Origin: an uncultured Lachnospira sp.
GTDB lineage: Bacteria > Bacillota > Clostridia > Lachnospirales > Lachnospiraceae
DNA length: 64,000 nucleotides
Direction: 5' to 3'
Assembly: GCA_910589305.1 (NCBI GenBank)
Contig: CAJUTV010000010.1
Location: forward strand, 1 to 64,000
Part shown: positions 43,851 through 53,462 of the stretch, piece by piece
Numbering within the stretch: position 1 is the first letter of the stretch
Layout: each line of letters opens with the position of its first letter
Position numbers and translations under genes: made by a program
Notes under the pieces: generated by a model
What the model was told of the DNA's origin: nothing
Database searches by the model: none
Seen by the model: only the letters and a program-made list of their open reading frames with translations

Positions 43851-45432
43851 ACATAAAGCCTCCTTGCGTTTCAGAAATTTTACCTAAACAAGGTATCGCC
43901 AACACAAGTGCAATATATATAGCCCATCTTATGATAAATGGCTTTCTATCAATTGCTTCCCTTACATTAATTCCTTTTTCTTTTAATACGCTTACAATAA
44001 ACCATGCACTACAGCCTACCAAAAGTATCAAGGCTCCTTTTACTCCTAGCCCTAAACTTTCTAATGAACCGTCACTTAATGCCGAAAATGTAAAACCAGT
44101 AATAGAATTGCGAAGCATAATAAATGAAGCATGAACACTCACAGCTCTCTCAAAATACAAACTTATGTAAAACAATAGAAATGTTCTAAATATCTTGATA
44201 CATTTCCATACCTTTGTATTAGGATTAATATGGGTAAGCTGAAACATTTTAGGATATAAGGGTTCTAAAAGATTTGTCAGCGATATCAAAAGTCCATTGT
44301 ACATGCCATAAGCAATATATTTCCACTCTGGACCATGCCAAATGCCCACAATAAAGAAAATTAACAAATTTGCAATACATATGGGAAGAATCCTTCCTAC
44401 AGTGTTTCCAAACAATTTCCTTGCAAACTTTCCAAACTTATTCATCACTTTAGACAGTGAAAACGGATAAAATATATAATCTTTCATCCATGTACCCAAT
44501 GTAATATGCCATCTATGCCAAAAATCCGATATAGACACAGCAAACATCGGCTGACGAAAATTTGCCTCTAATTGAATATCAAATAATTCTGCCGCACCAA
44601 CAACAATATCCATAGCACCTGCAAAATCGGCATAAACCTGCACTGCATACATCAATACGCCATACATCATAGGAATGCCAGAGTATAAATGAACATACTG
44701 AAAAGCACAGTCTGCCACCGTTGCTGCTCGGTCTGCTAACACCATCTTCTTAAAAAATCCCCAAGCAATTAGCTGCACGCCATGTTGTATCCTTACCCAG
44801 TCAAATGAATGTTTCTCAAAAAACTGATGTGCCAATTTGTTGTATCTGCCGATTGGTCCTTGAAGTATCTGCGGGAAAAAGGATACAAACAATGCAAACT
44901 TAAATATATTTTTATCCGCCTCATATTTTCCCTGATAAACATCGATAATGTATCCCATCGCCTGAAATGTATAAAAAGAGATTCCCATAGGAAGAATAAA
45001 ATCTATTCTTTCTATTGTATTTTCAAGATGAAGAAACTCTTTCAAAACTACATTAAGATTATCAATTGCAAATCCTGTGTATTTTAAAATAGCCCACACA
45101 CCAAAATTTGCGATTAGAATTAGTATAAGTGTACGCCTTTTTTTCTTTTTTGTAACTTTTTTATACTCTTTTTTGTCATCAGAAGACATTTCAGACTTAT
45201 GTTTAGAAAAATATTCATTTCTTTTTATATGAATATTGCTAAGCGCAATGCCTCCTAAAAAAGTAGTTATCGTTGTAAATATAATAAAAAAAACTGTTTT
45301 TATTCCGGAGCATAAATAAAAGAAATAGCTTATTGTTAAAAGCCAAATCCACTGATATTTTTTAGGAATTAAATAATAGATAAAAACTGAAACGACTAAA
45401 AATACCAGAAACCCCAATGAAATAAATGACAT
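43837..45432 (-). CDS. MBOAT-family O-acyltransferase (AlgI/DltB-like)
   Basis: A 531-aa polytopic protein that passes acyl groups across the membrane to a sugar polymer. Hallmarks are MGISFYTFQAMGYIIDVYQG, FFPQILQGPIGRYNKL, SDFWHRWHITLGTWMKDYIF and the catalytic His in FFIVGIWHGPEWKYIAYG. About eleven helices are predicted. TGGAGG precedes the ATG. The downstream SGNH protein overlaps by 14 nt, as expected for an acylation pair. The acyl group (acetyl is commonest) cannot be read from sequence. Confidence 0.93.
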   Translation of the reverse strand: MSFISLGFLVFLVVSVFIYYLIPKKYQWIWLLTISYFFYLCSGIKTVFFIIFTTITTFLGGIALSNIHIKRNEYFSKHKSEMSSDDKKEYKKVTKKKKRRTLILILIANFGVWAILKYTGFAIDNLNVVLKEFLHLENTIERIDFILPMGISFYTFQAMGYIIDVYQGKYEADKNIFKFALFVSFFPQILQGPIGRYNKLAHQFFEKHSFDWVRIQHGVQLIAWGFFKKMVLADRAATVADCAFQYVHLYSGIPMMYGVLMYAVQVYADFAGAMDIVVGAAELFDIQLEANFRQPMFAVSISDFWHRWHITLGTWMKDYIFYPFSLSKVMNKFGKFARKLFGNTVGRILPICIANLLIFFIVGIWHGPEWKYIAYGMYNGLLISLTNLLEPLYPKMFQLTHINPNTKVWKCIKIFRTFLLFYISLYFERAVSVHASFIMLRNSITGFTFSALSDGSLESLGLGVKGALILLVGCSAWFIVSVLKEKGINVREAIDRKPFIIRWAIYIALVLAIPCLGKISETQGGFMYAQF

Positions 45433-45469
45433 CTTAAGCCTCCATATAACACAAAACCTTGTCCTAAGT

Positions 45470-46540
45470 CTATAAATAACATGTTTTCTCTAAGTCTCTT
45501 AACTGACTTAATATATTCTTTATGTTTCCTGTACTCTTTTTGTCACATACAAGAAGAGCATCCTTTGTATCCACTATAACAATATCACAAAGTCCAACTG
45601 TTGCAATCAGCTTATCTTGTGCTTCAATTATACAGTCTTTTGTATCAACTGCAACAATATTGCCATTTAAAACATTGCCCTTTATGTCATTTTCCTTAAT
45701 TCTGCCAACTGCAAGCCATGAACCAACATCATCCCAGCCAAAATCACCAGGTATACTGTAAATATTTTTAGCATGTTCCATAATGCCATAATCAACAGAT
45801 TCTGAACGAAACGCTTGAAATTCTTTATTTAAAGTCTCTGTATAAGAATTTGTACCAATGCTTTTTTGAATTGTACAAAGCCCCTTATAAATATCTGGCA
45901 TAAGTTCTTCATAATTATGAAGAATGGTTGATACTTTCCATACAAACATGCCGCTGTTCCAAAGATACTCACCTGATTCAACATATTGTTTTGCCAATTC
46001 TTCATTTGGCTTTTCTACAAATTTCTTTACTGCATTAGCGGACAGCAAACGACTTTGCTTGTCATAATGAATATATCCATATCCCGTTTCAGGATAATTT
46101 GGCTTAATTCCTATTGTGACAAGATTTTCACCTTCTTGTGCCACATCACATGCTTGTTTTAATGTCTCAACAAATACCTTCTGGTTTTTGATAAGATGGT
46201 CTGATGGCAGTACAATCATTATTGCATCATTATGATGAACATGTGCATGTATTGCACCAAGTCCTATACATGGCGCTGTATTTTTTCCCACTGGCTCACA
46301 GAGGATATTTTCTTCTGGAATCCCCTGTAACTGCTCTAATACCAAATTTTTATATAATTGATTTGTTGCAACATACACATCTTTTATATCAACAATGGAG
46401 CTGATTCTCTCCACCGTCAACTGAATCATAGTTTTCCCATCATCTGTGAGTGATAAAAACTGTTTTGGAAGATTCATTCTGCTCTTTGGCCAAAAGCGTT
46501 CCCCTTTTCCTCCTGCCATAATAAGTGCTGTTTTTTTCAT
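45470..46540 (-). CDS. manC: Mannose-1-phosphate guanylyltransferase
   Basis: A 356-aa enzyme making GDP-mannose from mannose-1-phosphate and GTP. Signature parts are ALIMAGGKGERFWPKSRMN (nucleotide loop), PKQFLSLTDDGKTMIQLT, VGKNTAPCIGLGA, VLPSDHLI, FVEKPNEELAKQYVESG and GDFGWDDVGSWLAV. It lacks the C-terminal isomerase domain, so it is the single-function type. The start at 46540 has GGGG 5 nt upstream; the ATG four codons earlier has none. It lies 22 bp after the GtrA gene on the same strand and supplies donor for the Dpm-like transferase or glycosyltransferases of the locus. Confidence 0.95.
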   Translation of the reverse strand: MKKTALIMAGGKGERFWPKSRMNLPKQFLSLTDDGKTMIQLTVERISSIVDIKDVYVATNQLYKNLVLEQLQGIPEENILCEPVGKNTAPCIGLGAIHAHVHHNDAIMIVLPSDHLIKNQKVFVETLKQACDVAQEGENLVTIGIKPNYPETGYGYIHYDKQSRLLSANAVKKFVEKPNEELAKQYVESGEYLWNSGMFVWKVSTILHNYEELMPDIYKGLCTIQKSIGTNSYTETLNKEFQAFRSESVDYGIMEHAKNIYSIPGDFGWDDVGSWLAVGRIKENDIKGNVLNGNIVAVDTKDCIIEAQDKLIATVGLCDIVIVDTKDALLVCDKKSTGNIKNILSQLRDLEKTCYL

Positions 46541-46561
46541 ATTAATCCCCATTTCTATTCT

Positions 46562-47038
46562 CTATGCTTCCCTGTAAACTACCAATTTTCGTATTAAGAA
46601 ATTCCACACAAACACAATACCTGTTGCCGCAATCTTACTTGCTGTCTTGCCAATAACACTGTCAAACCCTATCACTGTAACAAAAATATACATTAAAAAC
46701 ATATTGAATAATAGTCCTATAGCACTTACCAAAAAAACGGCAAATGCCTCTTTTCCAACATTATTTTTATAGGATGTACTATTTTTAAATGTAAACACTC
46801 TCCCAAGTATCCAGTTTGTTGTAGTAGAAAAGATAAATGCCAGCACGGTTGACAAAATATAATTTAATGTCATCACATTGGCAAACAAAAAAAACATAAT
46901 CCATTCAACTACAGCAGCAACACCTCCTACAAAAAAGTAGGATATAAATTGCTTTATACTATTTTCAATATTCTCTTTATCCTGAATGATATTTTTGCTG
47001 CTATGACTCAAATCTTGCTTCCCCTCAGATATTCTCAT
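46562..47038 (-). CDS. GtrA-family flippase-like protein (second copy)
   Basis: A 158-aa protein with a polar head of about 35 residues and four helices (YFFVGGVAAVVEWIMFFLF; TLNYILSTVLAFIFSTTTNW; AVFLVSAIGLLFNMFLMYIF; and a last one near ATGIVFVWNFLIRK). Its start overlaps the stop of the Dpm-like gene as TAATG (47038), with AAGG upstream. The GtrB-like transferase directly before it is the standard partner: the transferase charges undecaprenyl phosphate and GtrA flips the product. Confidence 0.88.
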   Translation of the reverse strand: MRISEGKQDLSHSSKNIIQDKENIENSIKQFISYFFVGGVAAVVEWIMFFLFANVMTLNYILSTVLAFIFSTTTNWILGRVFTFKNSTSYKNNVGKEAFAVFLVSAIGLLFNMFLMYIFVTVIGFDSVIGKTASKIAATGIVFVWNFLIRKLVVYREA

Positions 47039-47733
47039 TATTTTCTGTACCTTAATATACAATAAATTGCCCTGACACCATCTTTAAATCCAATCTTTTT
47101 GCCCTCGCTGTTTGTTCTTGGGTAATATGAAATAGGAACTTCTTTAAATCGTATATTCATCTTTGCTATTTTTGCTGTTATTTCTGGTTCAAAACCAAAA
47201 CGCTTTTCTTGAATATCTACAGACTGGATAATTTCACGCTTAAACGCTTTATAACAAGTCTCCATATCTGTACATTTAAGATGTGTAAACATATTGGATA
47301 ACCTTGTAAGAAATAAATTTGCCATTCTATTAGCAAAATACCCTTTCATTTTTGATTTTTTAAATCGTGAGCCATACACAACGTCTGCTTTATTATCAAA
47401 AATAGGCTTTACAACCTTTGGGTATTCCATAGGGTCATACTCAAGGTCTGCATCTTGAATAATTACCACATCGCCCGTAGCCATCTTAAATCCAGTTTTT
47501 AAAGCACCGCCTTTTCCCTGATTTTTTTTATGATAGACAATCTTGCTTACAAGCGGCTTTACATCGGTTTCTAAAACCTTTCTTGTCCCATCTTTAGAAC
47601 AGTCATCTACAATAATAATTTCTTTATTAGGAATAGGTGACTCTAACACCTTATTGACAAGATTTAAAATACTCTTTTCTTCATTATAACAAGGTATAAT
47701 AATTGACAATACTTTTGTATCCATATTACTCAT
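47038..47733 (-). CDS. Dpm/GtrB-like polyprenyl-phosphate glycosyltransferase
   Basis: A 231-aa GT2 enzyme: SIIIPCYNEEKSILNLVNKV, IVDDCSKDGTRKVL, HHKNQGKGGALKTGFKMATG-like segment (here KKNQGKGGALKTGFKMAT), the DxD in IQDADLEYDP, VYGSRFKKSKMK and DMETCYKAFKREI. No C-terminal membrane helices are present, so it is the soluble GtrB/Dpm type. The start at 47733 has AAGGAG about 10 nt upstream. It is coupled by a TAATG junction to the GtrA gene. With GDP-mannose made by the next gene, mannosyl-phospholipid is a plausible product. Confidence 0.9.
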   Translation of the reverse strand: MSNMDTKVLSIIIPCYNEEKSILNLVNKVLESPIPNKEIIIVDDCSKDGTRKVLETDVKPLVSKIVYHKKNQGKGGALKTGFKMATGDVVIIQDADLEYDPMEYPKVVKPIFDNKADVVYGSRFKKSKMKGYFANRMANLFLTRLSNMFTHLKCTDMETCYKAFKREIIQSVDIQEKRFGFEPEITAKIAKMNIRFKEVPISYYPRTNSEGKKIGFKDGVRAIYCILRYRK

Positions 47734-47828
47734 AATCAATTTTCTCCTTATAATTATTTTTTCATAGTCAACTTATATTGTATGATTCTTAACTCATTAC
47801 TCACAAAAATAAACCATCACAAAACTTA

Positions 47829-49571
47829 TCAATTTACTGCCGCATATTTATGCCATGTATCCGTTCCACAGTCATAATAATATACATTTAGAGTGACATT
47901 TGTTCCCTCAATCCAATCGGAAGCATATTTGTGAATCATGGCATTATCTGCATTTTCAAGTTTCCAGCCGACAGGAAATTGTCCTGAATAGCCATTTAAA
48001 TTTTTCAAATGATACTTTTCACAAATTTCCCATGCAAAGTGCTGATAATCTATCCAAGTATAGCTTTTTCCATAATACGTATGTCCTGATGGATTTGTAT
48101 CTACTATATACATTGCCTCACAATCACTTGGAGGCGCACTCACTGTACTTAATTGCCGTTGTTCTTCAGTTATTGTCCATATAGCCTGTATTCCTTCTTT
48201 ATTGAGATTACTGTACCATATCAAACCCGCTAACAAAATTGGAATAGCAATTTTATAAACCATTCTTAAATCATATTTTTTACAAAAATAATATCCTTCT
48301 GTCGCAATAATCATTGCAATAGGAATCGTTAGAAAAAAATTATACCGCACAACTGCTCGGATAGCGGAAGCACCTGGAACAATTAAATACACAAACAGCC
48401 ATAAGGATGCTCCATTGGATTGAACCAATAATAAAAAAGAAACAAAAACGGCATAGATAAGACTTACCCTAAAAATCATTTTTGTATTGGTATATTTTCC
48501 TTCTTTTTCTAATGCAACATACTTTTGTTTTAAATACATTCTTCTAACATAGAAAAATAAAAATACCAAAAGTCCAATAACAAAAATTGAAAATCCTACC
48601 ATCAATTCCCATACAAAATATCCATTCGTTTCAGCGCGACCATCTAGGTTGAGCTTTTCCATCAGCCATCCTAGCATACGATTGCTTGTTGAGACATTAA
48701 AAAAATCTATTAGTTCTGGAAGCTGACTGACAATTTCAGCATATGTTCGTTTGCCAAACATTTTACTGACTGGAAGGTATAACATAAAAAACGGTGTGGC
48801 AATAATTGCTGTATACACGATATAACAAAGAACTTCTTTATAACATTTTTTTATATATGCCCACACAATTTTTATAATATTATTTTTATTCGCTAACGAA
48901 ACAACGAAATACACAACAGCGATTGTCACCATAAACAAGGCGGTAAAAAATGCAGTATACCAGCTTGTATACATAATAAAAACATACGATGTTACTGTAA
49001 GAAAACCATAAATAATCCGTTTCTTTTTATTGGCAAAATATTCAAAAAATGAATAGAGCATAATAATAAAGAGCGGAATTAAACTGATTGCCATAAGCTG
49101 TGTATGTCCAATTCTAACATAGTAAGCACTCGAATATGAAAAGACAACAACGCCTACTAATGCCCATATACTGCTTATTTTAAATTTTTTATTCAATAAA
49201 TAATAAAATGAGTAGCTTCCAAATACATGAAATAAAATAAGTACTATCTTATTTGCAAGAAACATATTCATGCCAAACGCTCTTAATATACTATATGGAA
49301 TAGCAAATCCTACCAACATATCTGTAAATGCTACTGTATTAGGCATAGGATAAAAGATATTGACTACACTAAATGATTCTTGTCCGCAAAATACATGATA
49401 CCAATGCTCAACCAAAAGATTATTAAGCCTTGAATCGTTCGTTTCACCTATTAACTTATCATTAAATAACACTTTTGCAAAAAATATATACTCTAAAAAA
49501 GCAATGGTTATTAATGCAAAAATAGTTAATATAATTTCCATCTTTTTATCTGCATTTTTTTGATTACTCAT
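47829..49571 (-). CDS. Polytopic GT-C-like glycosyltransferase
   Basis: A 580-aa membrane protein with about twelve helices and a large external C-terminal loop (VNLLGYSGQFPVG-like region, here LKNLNGYSGQFPVGWKLENA). The first external loop has LIGETNDSRLNNLLVEHWYH and VNIFYPMPNTVAFTDM, with acidic residues placed like those of GT-C enzymes that use lipid-linked sugars. It resembles YfhO/DUF6311-type proteins. The upstream partner pair GtrB/GtrA would supply the donor. The start at 49571 has AAAGGA upstream. The assignment to GT-C rests on topology, not on a diagnostic motif. Confidence 0.75.
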   Translation of the reverse strand: MSNQKNADKKMEIILTIFALITIAFLEYIFFAKVLFNDKLIGETNDSRLNNLLVEHWYHVFCGQESFSVVNIFYPMPNTVAFTDMLVGFAIPYSILRAFGMNMFLANKIVLILFHVFGSYSFYYLLNKKFKISSIWALVGVVVFSYSSAYYVRIGHTQLMAISLIPLFIIMLYSFFEYFANKKKRIIYGFLTVTSYVFIMYTSWYTAFFTALFMVTIAVVYFVVSLANKNNIIKIVWAYIKKCYKEVLCYIVYTAIIATPFFMLYLPVSKMFGKRTYAEIVSQLPELIDFFNVSTSNRMLGWLMEKLNLDGRAETNGYFVWELMVGFSIFVIGLLVFLFFYVRRMYLKQKYVALEKEGKYTNTKMIFRVSLIYAVFVSFLLLVQSNGASLWLFVYLIVPGASAIRAVVRYNFFLTIPIAMIIATEGYYFCKKYDLRMVYKIAIPILLAGLIWYSNLNKEGIQAIWTITEEQRQLSTVSAPPSDCEAMYIVDTNPSGHTYYGKSYTWIDYQHFAWEICEKYHLKNLNGYSGQFPVGWKLENADNAMIHKYASDWIEGTNVTLNVYYYDCGTDTWHKYAAVN

Positions 49572-49776
49572 TGACAATCCTTTCTGTAAATCTCCTACTT
49601 GTGCGCAACTAAAAGCTTATAAATTATTTGCTGTTTTCTGCTCAGACTTAAACATATTGCTTAGTCTTTGTTTGGATTGTAAAATAATTTACTTTTTATA
49701 TGAATCATTTATATTTATTTCACAATATGAGATATAGTAAAATAATAGGAAAATAATGTCAACTTTTATATTGAAT

Positions 49777-50985
49777 TTAATTTTTATATCGAATATTTTT
49801 TTGCTTCTTTACTGCGATTCGATATGCATCTTTGCAGCCAGCCTTTTTTGCGGCATCCCTGCTTCTTATGCCGTCAAAATACTGCCTTAAATAGTACATA
49901 TAAAATAATTTCTTATTATAATTTTTATATAAAAATAATAATTTATTTCTGTATACATGATAGGTAAAAAACGGCGACCATTCTGTACTGCTTCCTGTAT
50001 GAATATGTCTTACAATAGAAGTCGGACAAAACATAATCTTACCGCCCCCTGCTTTCATTCGGTAAGATAAGTCTGTATCCTCATAATACATAAAAAAACG
50101 TTCATCGAATCCTTTGCAGGCGACAAAATCCTCTTTTTTCATTATGATAGCTGCACCGCATCCATTGTTAATCTCATAAGGCTTACAATATTTTGAACTA
50201 TCTGCCTCGCAAAATCCAATATCATATCCGTTATATACCTTATCAATTCCTGAGCCTGCATTTTGAATGAGTGTAATCTTAAGCTGTTTCACCTCTTCAT
50301 CGTTCAATTCAATTTTAACATCACCATTCTTATCCGCTTTATATTCTTTTTTGCCAACAACAATGCTATCCGTATCCCCATTCCAGAGTTTGGTATGAAT
50401 ACAAAAAGAATGAGCCGCTTTACCATCAAGCAATGGCAGCTTTACTGTTGTATGTCCAAAACATACAAGTTCTTTTTCCTCACATAGACAATTTGTTATA
50501 AATTTTCCATCTGCATAATAAATGTGATTATTAATCTCAATATCTCGTTTTAATACAATCTTGTCCTTTGTCTGAAATGTAAGTTCAATATAATCATAAA
50601 AAAATAATAATTTAGAGTTTGCTATCACACAATTTTTGTTCTTTTTAATAAAATGGTACAATTCTTCAAGCCACATTTTATCAACGGCTGTATCATTGTT
50701 TAAAAAGACAATATATTCACCTTTTGCATGTTTCACCCCATAATTATTACCGCCTGCAAATCCTCTATTTGTATCAGAGCGCACAATATTAAGGTTCATT
50801 TTTGAATCATACTGTTTACTTTCAAGATATGCTATTGAATCATCTGTTGATGCATTATCCACTACTATAACTTCATACGAAAAATCGCTGTGAACAAGAC
50901 CTGCTAATGAATCAAATAAGTTATCAATATATTTTTTACTGTTATAATTAATTACAATAACCGACACATCATATTTTGTACTCAT
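49777..50985 (-). CDS. Glycosyltransferase family 2 (rhamnosyltransferase-like)
   Basis: A 402-aa GT2 enzyme with an unusual insert. The core has VSVIVINYNSKKYIDNLFDS, VDNASTDDSIAYL, NRGFAGGNNYGVKHAKG and the DxD in FLNNDTAVDKMW, then an acceptor part with NNGCGAAIIMKKEDF, FFMYYEDTDLSYRMK and RHIHTGSSTEWSPFF. Between residues about 145 and 250 a beta-rich insert (DKIVLKRDIEINNHIYYA) interrupts the fold; it is absent from typical WbbL-like enzymes. The start at 50985 has GGAG 9 nt before it and overlaps the upstream gene by 17 nt. Confidence 0.88.
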   Translation of the reverse strand: MSTKYDVSVIVINYNSKKYIDNLFDSLAGLVHSDFSYEVIVVDNASTDDSIAYLESKQYDSKMNLNIVRSDTNRGFAGGNNYGVKHAKGEYIVFLNNDTAVDKMWLEELYHFIKKNKNCVIANSKLLFFYDYIELTFQTKDKIVLKRDIEINNHIYYADGKFITNCLCEEKELVCFGHTTVKLPLLDGKAAHSFCIHTKLWNGDTDSIVVGKKEYKADKNGDVKIELNDEEVKQLKITLIQNAGSGIDKVYNGYDIGFCEADSSKYCKPYEINNGCGAAIIMKKEDFVACKGFDERFFMYYEDTDLSYRMKAGGGKIMFCPTSIVRHIHTGSSTEWSPFFTYHVYRNKLLFLYKNYNKKLFYMYYLRQYFDGIRSRDAAKKAGCKDAYRIAVKKQKNIRYKN

Positions 50986-52174
50986 CAAAAATTCTCCTAT
51001 TCGCTTCATTGAATTTTTCTATGGAATAATTTTTTGCAAAATCGACAGACCTTAAAGCAAACTGTTTTCTCAATGCATCATTTTCAATCAGCATCTTTGT
51101 CTTGCCCACACAATCCTCTTCTGTATCCCATCGAAACCCATTGACACCCTCACAAACGGTCTCTTTTTGTCCGCCTTTATTAATTACTACGGGAACTGCA
51201 CCATAACTCATCGCTTCAACTGTTGTGATACCAAAGTGTTCCATCTTTTCTGGCTCTTTATCTTCATTAACCTGATACCCTGTAGCATGCCAAAATATCT
51301 TTGCCTTGCTGTAAAGTTCCATCAACTTATCATGGGCGCAAAATAGATGAATAAACACATTGTCCACTTTATCTGCCTCTTTTTGCACCTTTGACAGATA
51401 ATGCTGGTCATCTGGGTCATCCGAAACTGCACCGCATAAATGATATTCATAATCTTTAAATAGTTCCTGATGATTAACAAAAAAACGAACCATCTCAAGC
51501 TGTTTTTTACTGTGGGCAGACACAAAAAAGCGACCCACACTCACAATAATATTTTCTTTTTTTTCTTCATCATATCGATTTTCAATATCTTTTTCGCTAA
51601 ATACAGGAGGATACACATAACGATGATTACGATTGTCTCTCCAATATTCATTTTGCCATTTGTTTGTAAATTGTGAGTTACTAATATATACATCATAGCT
51701 TCTATAATAAATCCAGTCCAAAAATGTCCCAACAAGCTTATAAAATATATTTTTGTTCAGCTCCCATCGATATCTCAATGGCGGAAACATCACTTCATAT
51801 ATATTTTTTTTTGCCTTGCCCACATGTTTACTTAAAAACATAAAGTTGATAAACACATCATATTCTTTTGTTGTCTTTTCAAGCATAGATTTACTTTTTA
51901 AATACGATTTACGGTCAACCATCTTCGGCAATTTTAAAATACGTATTGATGTGTTGGTTAATTCTAATCCAAACTGATTATTAAGGTCTTGAATTGTAAC
52001 AAAATCATCGGCATATACATCAAATGCTTCATTGTCACTAACCAAAATATCAATATCGACATTATAATTATAATATTGTTCAATAAACTGACAAAGATAC
52101 CCCATATGCTTCTCTCCACCACCTCTTGTAGAAACATATGGATTCAATACAGCCACTTTTTTTCTATCAGCCAT
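50969..52174 (-). CDS. Glycosyltransferase family 4
   Basis: A 401-aa GT-B enzyme. The N-domain has VAVLNPYVSTRGGGEKHMGY, the typical Gly-rich acceptor loop. The donor domain has IIVSVGRFFVSAHSKKQLEM, VFIHLFCAHDKLMELYSKAK and EHFGITTVEAMSYGAVPVVI with the conserved EHFGITTVEA form of the E-x7-E motif, then KGGQKETVCEGVNGF. The start at 52174 has TTGGAG 7 nt upstream and removes 33 unsupported residues. It lies between a methyltransferase and a GT2 gene in the same operon. The sugar specificity is unknown. Confidence 0.9.
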   Translation of the reverse strand: MADRKKVAVLNPYVSTRGGGEKHMGYLCQFIEQYYNYNVDIDILVSDNEAFDVYADDFVTIQDLNNQFGLELTNTSIRILKLPKMVDRKSYLKSKSMLEKTTKEYDVFINFMFLSKHVGKAKKNIYEVMFPPLRYRWELNKNIFYKLVGTFLDWIYYRSYDVYISNSQFTNKWQNEYWRDNRNHRYVYPPVFSEKDIENRYDEEKKENIIVSVGRFFVSAHSKKQLEMVRFFVNHQELFKDYEYHLCGAVSDDPDDQHYLSKVQKEADKVDNVFIHLFCAHDKLMELYSKAKIFWHATGYQVNEDKEPEKMEHFGITTVEAMSYGAVPVVINKGGQKETVCEGVNGFRWDTEEDCVGKTKMLIENDALRKQFALRSVDFAKNYSIEKFNEANRRIFDEYKI

Positions 52175-52208
52175 TATCATTCTCCAATCTGTAGTTGAAT
52201 TTTTCAAC

Positions 52209-53462
52209 CTACTCTCTGTGGTTTTTTTTGCAGTATAATTTATATAATAAACTAATGGGTTTTTTCGATACAAAACAATGATAAAAGAAATTTTCTTTCT
52301 TACACTTAGAAAGTTCTTGTTCTTTTTCTTTAATAATGTTTAATAAATCTTGTTCTCTTTCATATACACTGCGTTTTACATCTTCTAATATACTTAAATC
52401 ATCATCTCTGCAGCTTGTAAGTTCCATCTCTATCACTAAGCTGTCATAAGAATCCTCTGGAAGTTTATAATGTATTTGAGAGTCTTCAATATCAAATATA
52501 TATTTATTATCTTTTAAAAATACAGCATTGCTTGAATCAAATTCCAAGTCACTTGCTTTGTTATTTCTTATACCTTCAACTCTTTTCATATGGACAATAC
52601 AAGGAAAATTAGCTGGGTCTATTCTTAATTTACTGGCATCATGAATATCATTTATTTGAATTGTTATCGTCTTTTCATCGGAATGTATATACCATTTGCT
52701 ATGCTCAACATACCCTTCGCCCTTGTAGTCCAAAAAGATTTGAACATATTGATAATCGGCATATTCAACAATGTAATCTTCATTTTTTGCTTTTGGATTC
52801 CTTGATATGATATACACAAGCTGATAAAGTTCTCCATATTTTCTGGACTTTAAATATTCTTTAAACAACTCTGGCATATTCTCATATGAATTATCAAATT
52901 CATTAAGACCAACTTGCGTATATGTTCCAAACCTCTTTTCAATATACAAGCCACATTCTTTCACAAATAAGTCCAGCGAATCTTTTGTATAAAAATGTAC
53001 ATGTGTATTATCCATAATACCTGTTGCTTTATATTCAAACTTGTTGTTTATCATATCAATGATAACAGAATTATGCGCAATATTTGGAACAGAAAGACAA
53101 ATTTGTCCTGTTGGCTTTAACAGTTTTGCTGCTTCCCTGACAACATTTGCCGCCTCTGTAAGATGTTCTAAAACATCAGCAAACAATATATAATCAAATT
53201 GTACTTGCGCAAACTTTTTGACCCATTCATAGTCCTGAATGTCTCCAATAACATAATCCTTAGCTGACTGTGCTGCAATTTTCCCCGCTTCCTCGTCCAA
53301 TTCAACAATATAGATGTCACACTTTTTTTCTTCTTTCAAATATCTTGTCAAACGTCCGCTTGCTGGTCCAAATTCAAGAATCGTTGAGTTCGACTCAATA
53401 TTATCAATAAAAATGGTCATTGTGTTATTAAAATCAAATTTTATCTCTGTTGCATACTTCAT
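52209..53462 (-). CDS. SAM-dependent methyltransferase with beta accessory and coiled-coil tail
   Basis: A 417-aa protein. Residues 1-205 are a class I methyltransferase: ILEFGPASGRLTRYLKEEKK (SAM loop), YIVELDEEAGKIAA, FDYILFADVLEHL and GQICLSVPNIAHNS. Residues 235-355 are a beta domain, and residues 365-395 a charged coil (REQDLLNIIKEKEQELSKCK). Similar proteins cap or terminate polysaccharides exported by Wzm/Wzt, where the coil acts as a ruler. Its start overlaps the Wzt gene end by 29 nt, which supports a terminator role, still an inference. Confidence 0.82.
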   Translation of the reverse strand: MKYATEIKFDFNNTMTIFIDNIESNSTILEFGPASGRLTRYLKEEKKCDIYIVELDEEAGKIAAQSAKDYVIGDIQDYEWVKKFAQVQFDYILFADVLEHLTEAANVVREAAKLLKPTGQICLSVPNIAHNSVIIDMINNKFEYKATGIMDNTHVHFYTKDSLDLFVKECGLYIEKRFGTYTQVGLNEFDNSYENMPELFKEYLKSRKYGELYQLVYIISRNPKAKNEDYIVEYADYQYVQIFLDYKGEGYVEHSKWYIHSDEKTITIQINDIHDASKLRIDPANFPCIVHMKRVEGIRNNKASDLEFDSSNAVFLKDNKYIFDIEDSQIHYKLPEDSYDSLVIEMELTSCRDDDLSILEDVKRSVYEREQDLLNIIKEKEQELSKCKKENFFYHCFVSKKPISLLYKLYCKKNHRE

